Shown one piece after another: positions 43,223 to 52,499 of a stretch of DNA of 64,000 nt (its first letter is position 1; the number at the start of each line of letters is the position of its first letter). The notes below the pieces were generated by a model, which was given only the letters and a program-made list of their open reading frames with translations, searched no databases and was not told where the DNA came from. The position numbers and the translations under genes were made by a program. Source of the stretch: JASGDC01 sp047606545 (GTDB lineage Bacteria > Actinomycetota > Actinomycetes > Actinomycetales > Micrococcaceae); contig JASGEI010000017.1 in the NCBI GenBank assembly GCA_047606545.1, forward strand, positions 1 through 64,000, written 5' to 3'.

Positions 43223-43368
43223 TTTTATTATGCAATTTTAGTCCGACACGATAAAATTAGATATAGGATTTACTAGGAAAACGAATTGCATGAGGGTAGG
43301 TTAGTAGTTAAAGGATTTTTGTTTCCTTCTGACGTTTCTACAAACTTTCCCCCGCATGAGGAGCAATA

Positions 43369-44082
43369 ATGGGCGCAATGCGCAAAGCTATGGAATACTT
43401 AGGTCTAGCTGATAGTGGCGACCAATATCAAATTGATGAGGCTTACCCAGAAACTGAGGCAATCGATCAGATTCAGCCTGTACAGCCACACTCTCGTACT
43501 GGAAGAGTGAATGTTACCATGGTTCCAGAGGTAATTCCTCAGCAGCAACCACAAACATCAGCAATAACTGCACAACAGCAGCAATATACTCCACAACAAC
43601 GTGCAGTATCGCAAATGCAGACTACAGTACATTCTCAGTCGCCAGTAGCACAGCAGCAAGCTTCAACAGTTCGTCATCAACAGCAAACACCGGTTTCTTC
43701 AGAATCTAGTTTCGATGCTAGCCCGGAAAATCGTCAAGCAGCAGGTAAGGATAAAGTGACATCTATAAATAAAACTATGGGAGACAGTGCTATAAATCGC
43801 ATTACTACTATTCACCCACGCTCATATAATGATGCAAAGCTTATCGGTGAAAGTTTCCGCAATAATGTACCAGTTATTATGAACGTTTCAGATATGGGAG
43901 ATGCTGAAGCTAAGCGTCTAGTAGATTTCTCCGCAGGTCTAGTTTTTGGTATGCACGGCACTATAGAACGTGTTACAAATAAAGTATTTTTGCTTTCACC
44001 ATCGTACGTTGAGGTAATCACTGACGAGAAACCAAATGTTGCTAGTGGTGGAGCAAATTATAGTATTTCAAACATGAACTAG
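43369..44082 (+). CDS. sepF: Cell division protein SepF
   Basis: A 237-residue FtsZ membrane-anchoring protein. The N-terminal amphipathic helix (MRKAMEYLGLADSGD) is followed by a Gln-rich disordered linker (about 60-135). The SepF domain at about 140-225 contains RSYNDAKLIGESFRNNVPVIMNVSDM and RLVDFSAGLVFGMHGTIERV. Translation signal: gagg before the ATG at 43369. The gene is essential in actinobacteria that lack FtsA and ZipA. Confidence 0.94.
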   Translation: MGAMRKAMEYLGLADSGDQYQIDEAYPETEAIDQIQPVQPHSRTGRVNVTMVPEVIPQQQPQTSAITAQQQQYTPQQRAVSQMQTTVHSQSPVAQQQASTVRHQQQTPVSSESSFDASPENRQAAGKDKVTSINKTMGDSAINRITTIHPRSYNDAKLIGESFRNNVPVIMNVSDMGDAEAKRLVDFSAGLVFGMHGTIERVTNKVFLLSPSYVEVITDEKPNVASGGANYSISNMN

Positions 44083-44118
44083 TAGATAATAGCCAAAAGA
44101 TTAAAGAGAGGTTTATAG

Positions 44119-44400
44119 ATGTTAATAGGAATTTCTAGAGTAATCTATTGGCTACTTATTATTTTCTTTTTGTGCTTAGTCATTAGGGCAGTTGTAGATA
44201 TGCTCAAAGTGTTTAAAGTGATAAAACCAGAAAGTGTTATTGATAAAGCGGCAGCACCAGTTTATAAAATTACTGAGCCGCCACTTGCTGAATTACGTAA
44301 AATTGTACCGCCGATGAAGGTCGGTGATGGCGTTGGAATTGACGTGGCTTTTACAGTATTAGCATTTTTCTGTGTTTTCCTTATAAACATGATGAGGTAG
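44119..44400 (+). CDS. YggT family membrane protein
   Basis: A 93-residue protein with two transmembrane helices (about 8-28 and 72-92) separated by a loop with VYKITEPPLAELRKIVPPMKVGDGVGID, the YggT signature (P-x-L-x2-x-R-x-x-x-P). It occupies the Rv2146c position between sepF and divIVA. Function in division or osmotic homeostasis is suggested for the family but not settled. Confidence 0.9.
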   Translation: MLIGISRVIYWLLIIFFLCLVIRAVVDMLKVFKVIKPESVIDKAAAPVYKITEPPLAELRKIVPPMKVGDGVGIDVAFTVLAFFCVFLINMMR

Positions 44401-44502
44401 AATTAAAGTAGTTTAATAGTCAAATATATTGTTTGCTGTTTAAACAGTGTTTTCCTAGCTGTTTATATTGATAAGCAATTTATTAAAATGGGAGGGCATT
44501 GA

Positions 44503-45531
44503 ATGGCACTTACGCCAGAGGACATCGTTAGTAAGCGTTTTCAGCCTACAAAATTTCGTGAAGGTTATGATCAAGACGAAGTAGACGATTTTCTAGACGA
44601 AATCGTTATTGAGATGCGTCGTTTGATAAAAGAAAATAAAGTTTTACGCAAGCGTCTAGCTAGTGGGGCTGCTGATTCAGGGGCACCAGTAAGTACTCAA
44701 GGTAATGCAAAAGTACTTAGTGCGTCTCAATCGAAAAAAGGTTCATCAGCAATTTTATCTGCAAGCCAGATAAACAAGAATAAGCAAAAGTCTAAGAAGG
44801 AAGTTTCTTCTTGGGAACCATCACATAAGCCTGCTAGTTTGGAGCAAAGTGAAGCTCCAGAAGAGTCAGCTGCAAGTGTAATTAAGATGGCACAGCAGAT
44901 TCATGACCAGCATGTTGCTGAGGGTGTTAGTAAACGAGATAATATGATTCAGCAGGCTGAAAATGATGCGAAGTCACTTGTTAATGAAGCACAATCAAAG
45001 CGCAATGAAATCGTAGAAAATCTACAAGAAGAGAAGTCAATTTTAGAAACTAAGATTGAACAGCTACGTGCCTTTGATCGTGACTATCGTGCGCGCTTAA
45101 AGTCTTACATTGAGTCACACCTGCGTGAGCTAGATGTAAGTGGTTCAGTAGTTAATGAAATGCGCCCAGTGGCGTCAATGCCACCACTTCAGCATTCATT
45201 TACTGACTCTGCTGCTGCACAGAGTGGCGTTCCTACTCTAGGTGGCCGCCCGATGCCACAACAGCATGATCGATCTTCAGTTTTAACTTCTGCAGCATTG
45301 CCAGTGTTAAAACCAAAAGAAGATGAAGAAGAGCTTCACCACAGTCATTCGGAAGCATATGAATCTGATCTAGACGAAGAATATTACGATCATGAATCTG
45401 ACTACGGAGTAACAGAACATGATGAGTATGATGAATCAGAAGTATCTGAAGATACTGTTGCAATGAAAAAGTTCAATACTCGTTCTTTATCTGAAAAAAA
45501 GAAAAAAGCTCGTAAAAATATAGATAGATAA
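44503..45531 (+). CDS. divIVA: Polar growth/division scaffold DivIVA (Wag31)
   Basis: A 342-residue coiled-coil protein. The N-terminal membrane-binding domain is MALTPEDIVSKRFQPTKFREGYDQDEVDDFLDEI, an almost canonical DivIVA sequence. A Ser/Lys-rich linker (65-125), a second coiled coil (AEGVSKRDNMIQQAENDAKSL to about 210) and a long acidic tail rich in His, Glu, Asp and Tyr follow. Wag31 directs tip growth in actinobacteria and is phosphorylated by PASTA kinases in mycobacteria. GGGAGG precedes the ATG; its TAA overlaps the lspA ATG (TAATG). Confidence 0.94.
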   Translation: MALTPEDIVSKRFQPTKFREGYDQDEVDDFLDEIVIEMRRLIKENKVLRKRLASGAADSGAPVSTQGNAKVLSASQSKKGSSAILSASQINKNKQKSKKEVSSWEPSHKPASLEQSEAPEESAASVIKMAQQIHDQHVAEGVSKRDNMIQQAENDAKSLVNEAQSKRNEIVENLQEEKSILETKIEQLRAFDRDYRARLKSYIESHLRELDVSGSVVNEMRPVASMPPLQHSFTDSAAAQSGVPTLGGRPMPQQHDRSSVLTSAALPVLKPKEDEEELHHSHSEAYESDLDEEYYDHESDYGVTEHDEYDESEVSEDTVAMKKFNTRSLSEKKKKARKNIDR

Positions 45532-46019
45532 TGCGGCTTGCACTTAACAGGCATCCCTATCTAACTTATATAGGTTTTAGTTCTATTGCATTGGTGTTGG
45601 ATTTCATCAGTAAACAGCTGATAATCCACACCATGCAAGAAGGACAAAGCATCCCAATACTTGGTAACCTACTTCGATTTACTTTTATTAGAAATTCTGG
45701 TGCAGCATTTTCAATTGGCACGAAGTTCACGTGGGTTTTTACATTAATTGCATTCATTGCTATCGCAGTAATAACTGTATTTATGGCTAAAGTAAAGGCA
45801 TGGACATGGAGTTTATGTCTTGGTTTAATTACTGGTGGAACACTTGGTAATTTAATGGATCGTTTGTTTCGTGAGCCGGCACTGTTTCATGGTTCAGTAG
45901 TGGATTTCATCCAGCTTCCCCATTTTGCAATTTTTAATATAGCAGATTCGTGTATTGTCATCGGTGGATTTTTGATGATATTACTAGTTTTTAAAGAGGT
46001 TGATTATGACAAAGTGTAA
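45531..46019 (+). CDS. lspA: Lipoprotein signal peptidase LspA
   Basis: A 162-residue aspartic membrane protease that cleaves prolipoproteins after lipidation. Four transmembrane helices; catalytic aspartates D110 (GGTLGNLMDR) and D139 (FNIADS) are present, with RNSGAAFSIG earlier. It overlaps divIVA by one base and rluD by 14 nt. Confidence 0.95.
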   Translation: MRLALNRHPYLTYIGFSSIALVLDFISKQLIIHTMQEGQSIPILGNLLRFTFIRNSGAAFSIGTKFTWVFTLIAFIAIAVITVFMAKVKAWTWSLCLGLITGGTLGNLMDRLFREPALFHGSVVDFIQLPHFAIFNIADSCIVIGGFLMILLVFKEVDYDKV

Positions 46020-46935
46020 GTTCACGATTAATAATGAGCTAGTGGGGATGCGCTTGGACAGTGCATTAGCTTTACTATTAGATATAAACCGTACTCAAGC
46101 TAGTAAACTAATTACACAAAATTTAGTTACAGTAAAATTTAGTGGAAAGAAATTAAAAGCTCAAAAGTCATTGGTATTAAAGCAAAATACGGAAATTACT
46201 ATCGCTGAGCTAAAGCAGGACAATAAAAAGGCAGAAACTCCATTTGTTAAAATTCCTGTGATTTTTGAAGATCATGACATTCTAATTATTGATAAACCAG
46301 CTGAAGTAGCTTCACATCCATCAGTAGGCTGGGAAGGTCCGGATTTAGTAACCTCATTAGCTCACCAAGGGCACAAAATTTCTACATCTGGAGCACCAGA
46401 GCGTCAAGGTATTGTGCAACGTTTAGATGTGGGTACTAGCGGTGTCATGGTGCTTGCCAAGAGTGAGCGAGCTTATTCAGTGTTAAAAGATTACTTCAGG
46501 AATCGTGAAGTTACTAAAATCTATCACACTTTGGTACAAGGTATGCCAGATCCGCTTGAAGGCACTATTGATGCCCCAATTGCTCGCCATCCAAAACATG
46601 ACTGGAAATTTGCCGTGATGGAAGGCGGTCGTAATGCCGTAACGCATTATGAGTTATTAGAAGCTTTTGGTCGCGCAACTTTATTTGAAGTTCATCTGGA
46701 AACTGGGCGTACTCATCAAATTCGTGTACATTTTGCAGCTATCAACCATCCATGTGTCGCAGATCCGTTATATGGTAGTAATCTAAAGTTAACTAATGAG
46801 TTAAAACTAACTAGGCAGTGGTTACATGCCCATAAATTAGGTTTTGTACATCCGACTACTGGTGAACAAGTTGAATTTATTAGTGATTATCCTAAAGAAT
46901 TAGCTGTAAGTCTTGAAATACTGAGGAATCCATAA
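46006..46935 (+). CDS. Ribosomal large-subunit pseudouridine synthase (RluD family)
   Basis: A 309-residue enzyme with an N-terminal S4 RNA-binding domain (MRLDSALALLLDINRTQASKLI) and a pseudouridine synthase domain with catalytic Asp in VQRLDVGTSGVMVLAKS. Later blocks are HPKHDWKFAV and ETGRTHQIRVH. The ATG at 46006 has AGAGG 6 nt upstream and lies inside lspA; an in-frame TTG is 6 nt earlier. lspA-rluD pairing is widespread. Whether the target is the RluD or RluC set of uridines is not readable here. Confidence 0.93.
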   Translation: MTKCKFTINNELVGMRLDSALALLLDINRTQASKLITQNLVTVKFSGKKLKAQKSLVLKQNTEITIAELKQDNKKAETPFVKIPVIFEDHDILIIDKPAEVASHPSVGWEGPDLVTSLAHQGHKISTSGAPERQGIVQRLDVGTSGVMVLAKSERAYSVLKDYFRNREVTKIYHTLVQGMPDPLEGTIDAPIARHPKHDWKFAVMEGGRNAVTHYELLEAFGRATLFEVHLETGRTHQIRVHFAAINHPCVADPLYGSNLKLTNELKLTRQWLHAHKLGFVHPTTGEQVEFISDYPKELAVSLEILRNP

Positions 46936-49900
46936 TGAGTGAATCTTCTTTCGTGCATTTACATAACCATACTGAGTACTCTATGCTCGATGGTGCGGCT
47001 CGTATTACTGACCTATTTAAAAAAGTAAAGTCTTTTGATATGCCAGCTGTTGCAATGACTGACCATGGGAATATGTTTGGTTCTTATGAATTTTGGAAAG
47101 CTGGTAAAATAGAAGGCGTAAAACCAATTATCGGTATTGAGGCTTACTTAACTCCAAATACTTCACGTTTTGAACGTAAACGTGTGCGCTGGGGCGATGA
47201 TAATAGCAATACCGGTGATGATGTTTCTGGTGCAGGCGCATACACGCACATGACAATGTGGGCTGAAAATACGCCAGGGATGCATAACTTGTTTAGGTTA
47301 GCTTCTCTTGCTTCTATTGAGGGTACTTACTACAAAGCCCGTATGGACCGTGAGTTACTACAAACCTACGGTAAAGGAATTATTGCCACTACAGGTTGTC
47401 CAGGTGGTGAGGTGCAAACTAGGCTTCGTTTAGGGCAGTATGATGAGGCTCGTAAAGCTGCAGGTGAGTTCCAAGACATTTTTGGTAAAGATAATTTCTT
47501 TTGTGAATTAATGGATCACAATATTTCAGTTGAACGTCGTGTCAAGGAAGACTTATTGCGTTTAGCTAAAGAATTGAACATCCCATTGGTGGCTACTAAT
47601 GACTTGCACTATGTAGAACAAAGCGATGCGAAAGCCCATTCAGCGTTGCTTTGTGTCCAATCAGGTTCCACTTTACAAGATCCAAAACGCTTCCAATTTG
47701 ATGGTGATGGTTATTATGTAAAATCTGCTGCAGAAATGCGTCAGATTTTCAAAGACGTGCCAGAAGCTTGCGACAATACCCTAAAAATTGCTGAGCGTTG
47801 TAATGTTGAGTTCAATGAGTCAGCCAACTATATGCCTAAGTTTGATGTACCGGTAGGTGAAACTGAAGAAAGCTGGTTCATTAAAGAAGTGGAAAAAGGT
47901 TTACACTACCGTTACCCAGAAGGCATTACTGATGAGGTACGTAATCAGGCTAACTATGAGACAGAAGTTATCTCGAATATGGGATTCACTGGTTACTTCT
48001 TAGTGGTCGCAGATTTCATTAACTGGGCTAAGGATAATGGCATTAAAGTAGGTCCAGGGCGTGGATCTGGTGCCGGATCTATTGTGGCTTACGCGATGCG
48101 CATTACCGAACTTGATCCATTACAACACGGTTTGATTTTCGAACGTTTCCTTAACCCTGACCGTGTATCGATGCCCGACTTTGATGTGGACTTTGATGAT
48201 AGGCGTCGTGGGGAAGTTATTCAGTATGTGACTGATAAATATGGTGATGAACGTGTGGCACAAATCGTAACCTACGGAACTATTAAGTCTAAGCAGGCAC
48301 TTAAAGATGCAGCTCGCGTGTTAGGCCATGAATTTTCAGTTGGTGAAACACTTACAAAAGCTATGCCTGAGACGGTAATGGGTAAAGATGTACCAATCAA
48401 TGAAATTTATAACAAAGATCATGTTCGTTATAAAGAAGGTCAAGAATTCCGTGAAACTGTTGAATCCCAAGGGTATCTAAAAGAAGTTTTCGATACTGCA
48501 TTAGGTCTTGAAGGACTTAAACGCCAATGGGGCGTTCACGCTGCTGGTGTGATTATGTCATCAGATCCTTTGATGGATATTATTCCGTTAATGAAGCGCG
48601 AGCAAGATGGACAGATTATTACCCAGTTTGACTATCCGACTTGTGAAGCACTTGGCTTAATTAAAATGGACTTTTTGGGATTGCGGAATTTAACTATTAT
48701 TGACGATGCTTTGGTTAATATTAAATCCAATGTCGGCGATGATATTGATCTTGAAAAGCTAACTTTTGACGATCCGAAAGCATACGAGCTACTAGCCCGA
48801 GGTGACACTTTGGGAGTGTTCCAGCTTGATGGTGGGCCAATGCGTAACTTACTTAAGCTAATGCGTCCTGACAACTTTGAAGATATTTCCGCCGTTATTG
48901 CATTGTATCGTCCTGGTCCGATGGGCGCGAACTCACACAATAATTATGCGTTGCGTAAAATTGGTCAGCAAAAAATTGAGCCAATTCATCCAGAGTTAGC
49001 TGAGCCTTTGAAAGACATTCTAGACACTACTTATGGTTTGATTGTCTATCAGGAGCAGGTAATGGCGATTGCACAGAAAGTTGCTGGGTACTCCCTTGGA
49101 CAAGCAGATATTTTGCGTCGTGCTATGGGTAAGAAGAAGAAATCAGAGCTGGATAAGCAGTATGTAGACTTCAAAGCTGGAATGATAAATAATGGTTTTT
49201 CTGAAAATGCTGTTAAGACACTTTGGGATATTCTACTACCATTTTCAGATTATGCCTTTAACAAAGCACACTCAGCAGCTTATGGTGTAATTTCATATTG
49301 GACTGCTTATCTTAAAGCAAACTATCCAGTAGAGTACATGGCTGCGTTGCTTTCTAGTGTTGGTGCTGACAGCGATAAGATGGCACTATATCTTAATGAA
49401 TGTCGTCATATGGGAATTACAGTTTTGACACCAGATATTAATGAATCTTCAGTTAACTTTACTGCGGTTGGTGGTAATATTCGCTTTGGACTTGGTGCAG
49501 TGCGCAATGTGGGAGCTTTACAGGTAGGCAGAATTCAGGAAACTATTGCAGAAAAAGGCAAGTTTACGGACTTCAAAGATTTTATGATGAAGATTCCACA
49601 GTCTTTACTTAATAAACGTAGTCTCTACTCAATAGTTAAATCTGGAGCTTTTGATTCGTTCGGACACACTCGCAGATCGCTTGAGAGGATAGTCGAAGAT
49701 GCTATTGACAGTGTGACAAATATCAAGAAAAATGAATCAATTGGTCAGTTCGATTTATTTGGTGCCTTTTCTGAGGAAAATGACGGTGATACTGAAATTG
49801 AAAGCATACACATTGATATCCCAGATATCCCTGAGTGGGATCGCAAAACAAAGCTTGCTAACGAACGAGAAGTTCTAGGTATGTATGTTTCTGATCATCC

Positions 49901-50489
49901 ACTAAAAGGTATGGAACATGCAATTGATCGTTATTCTGATTTGGCGATTCAAGAAATCATTGCAGATGAGCATATTCGGGACCGCCAGCAAGTTAGAGTC
50001 GCGGGTTTGATTACAAGTATTATAGTGCGCAGGGCTAAGGCTTCAAATAAAGAATATGCACGCGTAGAGCTGGAAGACACTACTGGTTCTATGGAAGTCA
50101 TGTTCTTTAATAGAGTCTATGAACCAATTGCTACCTTATTACAAGAAGACATGTTAGTAAGTATCGACGGTAGAATCTCAAAGCGTGATGATGGTTCGTT
50201 AAGTATTATGGCTTCTAGTATGGAAATTCTTGATGGTGATAAGTTGCTGCCACCTGAAAATCAAACCTTCATATTATGTTTTGATGAGGATGCAGTTACA
50301 GAAGAGTCATTAGAGCATCTCATGAGTATATTTAAAGAACACCCAGGAAAACGACCCGTTAAGTTCAAAGTATCTACTAAGACTGGGATAAAAGTCTTAG
50401 CTTTGCCAGATAATATCGGAGTAAGTGGGGACACGGATTTCATTGCCGATATCAAGGCTGATTTTGGGCGAAATGCAATAGAACTATAA
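46935..50489 (+). CDS. dnaE: DNA polymerase III alpha subunit DnaE
   Basis: An 1184-residue replicative polymerase. The N-terminal PHP domain begins FVHLHNHTEYSMLDGA and keeps metal-binding histidines. The palm has catalytic aspartates in PDFDVDFDDRRR near residue 415-425, with KVGPGRGSGAGSIVAY just before. The fingers, beta-binding region, helix-hairpin-helix and a C-terminal OB fold (VRVAGLITSIIVRRAKASNKEYARVELED) follow. It overlaps rluD by one base (TAATG). A strong terminator follows at 50573-50608. Confidence 0.97.
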   Translation: MSESSFVHLHNHTEYSMLDGAARITDLFKKVKSFDMPAVAMTDHGNMFGSYEFWKAGKIEGVKPIIGIEAYLTPNTSRFERKRVRWGDDNSNTGDDVSGAGAYTHMTMWAENTPGMHNLFRLASLASIEGTYYKARMDRELLQTYGKGIIATTGCPGGEVQTRLRLGQYDEARKAAGEFQDIFGKDNFFCELMDHNISVERRVKEDLLRLAKELNIPLVATNDLHYVEQSDAKAHSALLCVQSGSTLQDPKRFQFDGDGYYVKSAAEMRQIFKDVPEACDNTLKIAERCNVEFNESANYMPKFDVPVGETEESWFIKEVEKGLHYRYPEGITDEVRNQANYETEVISNMGFTGYFLVVADFINWAKDNGIKVGPGRGSGAGSIVAYAMRITELDPLQHGLIFERFLNPDRVSMPDFDVDFDDRRRGEVIQYVTDKYGDERVAQIVTYGTIKSKQALKDAARVLGHEFSVGETLTKAMPETVMGKDVPINEIYNKDHVRYKEGQEFRETVESQGYLKEVFDTALGLEGLKRQWGVHAAGVIMSSDPLMDIIPLMKREQDGQIITQFDYPTCEALGLIKMDFLGLRNLTIIDDALVNIKSNVGDDIDLEKLTFDDPKAYELLARGDTLGVFQLDGGPMRNLLKLMRPDNFEDISAVIALYRPGPMGANSHNNYALRKIGQQKIEPIHPELAEPLKDILDTTYGLIVYQEQVMAIAQKVAGYSLGQADILRRAMGKKKKSELDKQYVDFKAGMINNGFSENAVKTLWDILLPFSDYAFNKAHSAAYGVISYWTAYLKANYPVEYMAALLSSVGADSDKMALYLNECRHMGITVLTPDINESSVNFTAVGGNIRFGLGAVRNVGALQVGRIQETIAEKGKFTDFKDFMMKIPQSLLNKRSLYSIVKSGAFDSFGHTRRSLERIVEDAIDSVTNIKKNESIGQFDLFGAFSEENDGDTEIESIHIDIPDIPEWDRKTKLANEREVLGMYVSDHPLKGMEHAIDRYSDLAIQEIIADEHIRDRQQVRVAGLITSIIVRRAKASNKEYARVELEDTTGSMEVMFFNRVYEPIATLLQEDMLVSIDGRISKRDDGSLSIMASSMEILDGDKLLPPENQTFILCFDEDAVTEESLEHLMSIFKEHPGKRPVKFKVSTKTGIKVLALPDNIGVSGDTDFIADIKADFGRNAIEL

Positions 50490-50572
50490 CCGAAGTAGTT
50501 TCACGGCTATCTTCTTTGTATTTATTTTTAAATCGGACCTTATTCTTTCATTTGTAGCTGTTGTTTAGAGAG

Positions 50573-50608
50573 TGGCTCTTGGTGTTTTATCAAGGGCCAC
50601 TTTTTATG
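50573..50608 (+). terminator. Intrinsic terminator of dnaE
   Basis: AGTGGCTCTTG (50573-50583) pairs with CAAGGGCCACT (50593-50603), 11 bp with one G-T pair and a 9-nt loop, followed by TTTTTA. It closes the long dcw-lspA-rluD-dnaE transcript. Confidence 0.85.
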
Positions 50609-50861
50609 CTCTTTTCAAGAGATTCTTGGTTCCTTAATCGTATTTTCTTTGTAAAGCATTAAATTCTTTGCAACGTTGTTAAGAAAATACCTGTTTACTA
50701 AGAAAAAGGTAGTGAGTAATGACTGTAATCAATTCTGATAAGTTTTGTTTGCTTGTCCTTTTTTGGGTTTTTGGGTGGGTTGTTTTTTGTGTTTGTTGCT
50801 AGGGGGGGATGCATTCTAATGTAAATAAAGGTTTTGCTACTTTATTGAGTAGTAAATATTT

Positions 50862-50916
50862 AACAATGCTGTAAGCGACAATATCCCTAGGTTGTATGCT
50901 TACAGCATTGTTTTTC
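50862..50916 (+). terminator. Orphan intrinsic terminator upstream of nrdR
   Basis: A 15-bp perfect stem, AACAATGCTGTAAGC (50862-50876) with GCTTACAGCATTGTT (50898-50912), has a 21-nt loop and runs into TTTTTC. No recognised gene lies between it and the dnaE terminator, so it should end an untranslated or very short transcript from 50.6-50.86 kb, or attenuate nrdR. The rest of 50490-50948 contains T/G-rich sequence and no clear gene. Confidence 0.8.
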
Positions 50917-50948
50917 TTCGTTTACCTCAATAGAGCTATAATTATTTT

Positions 50949-51512
50949 ATGTATTGTCCATTTTGTAGAAACCCGAATTCTCGGGTAGTAGACAGTCGCA
51001 TCGTCGAAGATGGTGGCGCGATTAGACGTAGGCGTCAGTGTCCAAATTGTGATAGGCGTTTTACTACGCTGGAAACAACTAGCTTATCCGTAATTAAACG
51101 TTCCGGTGTTCCAGAGCCTTTTATGAAGAGCAAAATTATCAGTGGTTTACGTAAAGCTTGCCAAGGGCGCCCAGTTTCTGATGATGACTTAGCTGGTCTG
51201 GCACAAGAGGTTGAAGAGCAAATTCGTGCCACTGGAGTAGCTGAAATTGACGTGCATGAAGTTGGATTAACTATCTTAGAACCTCTTAAAAAGCTTGATG
51301 AAGTTGCATACTTACGCTTTGCAAGTGTTTACGAAGCTTTTGATTCACTTAGCGATTTTGAAGAAGCAATTGCTAAGCTTCGTGATGAACAAAATCAGAC
51401 AGTGCCATTGCTTGAGATAGTTGAAGAGGCTGAAGAAGAAAAACCAGCGAAAGTTCGAATAAATAAGCGCAATGGCAAAACAAAACAGCCACAACAGGAG
51501 ACTTTGCTCTAG
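50949..51512 (+). CDS. nrdR: Transcriptional repressor NrdR
   Basis: A 187-residue zinc-ribbon plus ATP-cone repressor of ribonucleotide reductase genes. The zinc ribbon is CPFCRNPNSRVVDSR...CPNCDRRFTTLE and the ATP-cone continues with VIKRSGVPEPFMKSKIISGL. The usual length is about 150 residues; an acidic then basic C-terminal extension of about 35 residues is extra. The last codons overlap a transcription terminator hairpin. It is convergent with ppgK. Confidence 0.94.
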   Translation: MYCPFCRNPNSRVVDSRIVEDGGAIRRRRQCPNCDRRFTTLETTSLSVIKRSGVPEPFMKSKIISGLRKACQGRPVSDDDLAGLAQEVEEQIRATGVAEIDVHEVGLTILEPLKKLDEVAYLRFASVYEAFDSLSDFEEAIAKLRDEQNQTVPLLEIVEEAEEEKPAKVRINKRNGKTKQPQQETLL

Positions 51513-51528
51513 CTGTGGCTGTTTGTTT
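51483..51528. terminator. Bidirectional terminator between nrdR and ppgK
   Basis: AAACAGCCACA (51483-51493) pairs perfectly with TGTGGCTGTTT (51514-51524). T-rich sequence follows on both strands (GTTT on plus; TTTGTTTT on minus, counting outward). It overlaps the nrdR stop codon and serves two convergent genes. Confidence 0.8.
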
Positions 51529-51539
51529 AAAAGCTTCGC

Positions 51540-52346
51540 TTAGTAAAGAATATCTTTACCGCGGTTATCACGCTCGAAGTATGTCTTCGCGAGAGCTGCT
51601 GCACCAACTATACCAGCATTATTAATTAAACCAGCAACTTCAATTGGAGTATCAATTTGTTCCTGTAGGTATGGTAACCAGTCTTTAGAACGCTTAGAAA
51701 TACCGCCACCAACGATGAATAGGTCAGGTGAGAATAGCATTTCTACGTGTTTGAAGTAAGGAACAAGACGCTTTTTCGCGTATTTCTTGTAGCCCAGACC
51801 TTGACGTTTACGAGCGGAGGCAGATGCTTTAGTCTCTGCATCATGTCCGTTAAGCTCCAAATGCCCAAGCTCGGTGTTACGCACTAGGTTACCGTCAAGG
51901 ATTAATGCTGAACCAATACCAGTACCTAGAGTAAGTGTTAACTGTACACCTTTTTTGCGCTTCCCAGCACCATAGTGCCACTCTGCTACACCAGCAGCAT
52001 CGGCATCATTTACTACGTGTACTTTATGATCAGTTTTCTTTGCAATTGTTTCAGCAACGTTAGTGCCAATCCATGATTTATCAACGTTTGCAGCAATCTT
52101 TGCTACCCCGCCCTTAATAATGGCTGGGAAAGTAACACCAATAACAGTGTCTTCTTCATCAGGGTCAACGAAATGATCGATAATTTCTTTTACAACGTCT
52201 GCAACTGCTTCTGGAGTGGCAGGTTGTGGAGTAGGGATACGGTAACGTTCACCAACTAGTTCTCCGAATTCGGTGTCAACGATGCCACCTTTGATACCTG
52301 TACCACCAATATCAATTCCAATATATGTCTTTTCAGTATTTTTCAT
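51540..52346 (-). CDS. ppgK: Polyphosphate glucokinase PpgK
   Basis: A 268-residue ROK-family kinase that phosphorylates glucose with polyphosphate or ATP, typical of actinobacteria. Blocks: YIGIDIGGTGIKGG phosphate loop, HVVNDADAAG, TLGTGIGSALILDG, and ELGHLELNGHDAE, the polyphosphate-type version of the ROK ELGH motif. IVGGGISKRSKDWLPYL follows. I chose the ATG at 52346 with AGAG 6 nt upstream; an in-frame ATG 15 nt earlier has no properly spaced site. Confidence 0.93.
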   Translation of the reverse strand: MKNTEKTYIGIDIGGTGIKGGIVDTEFGELVGERYRIPTPQPATPEAVADVVKEIIDHFVDPDEEDTVIGVTFPAIIKGGVAKIAANVDKSWIGTNVAETIAKKTDHKVHVVNDADAAGVAEWHYGAGKRKKGVQLTLTLGTGIGSALILDGNLVRNTELGHLELNGHDAETKASASARKRQGLGYKKYAKKRLVPYFKHVEMLFSPDLFIVGGGISKRSKDWLPYLQEQIDTPIEVAGLINNAGIVGAAALAKTYFERDNRGKDILY

Positions 52347-52499
52347 AATTACTCTCTGCATCCTTACATTAAGTCAAGCGGTTACTTAGTCTAGTTATTA
52401 GGCTCTGAGACCACCACACCATTAATTTTACACGTTTTATTAGGGATAAGAGAATACATTGACTTGCTTTTAAGACATCCACAATACATAAATAAAAAG

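Noticed and set aside
50764..50808. G-quadruplex
   Set aside because: Three GGG runs are close together, but the fourth run is about 29 nt away, a longer loop than usual motif definitions allow.
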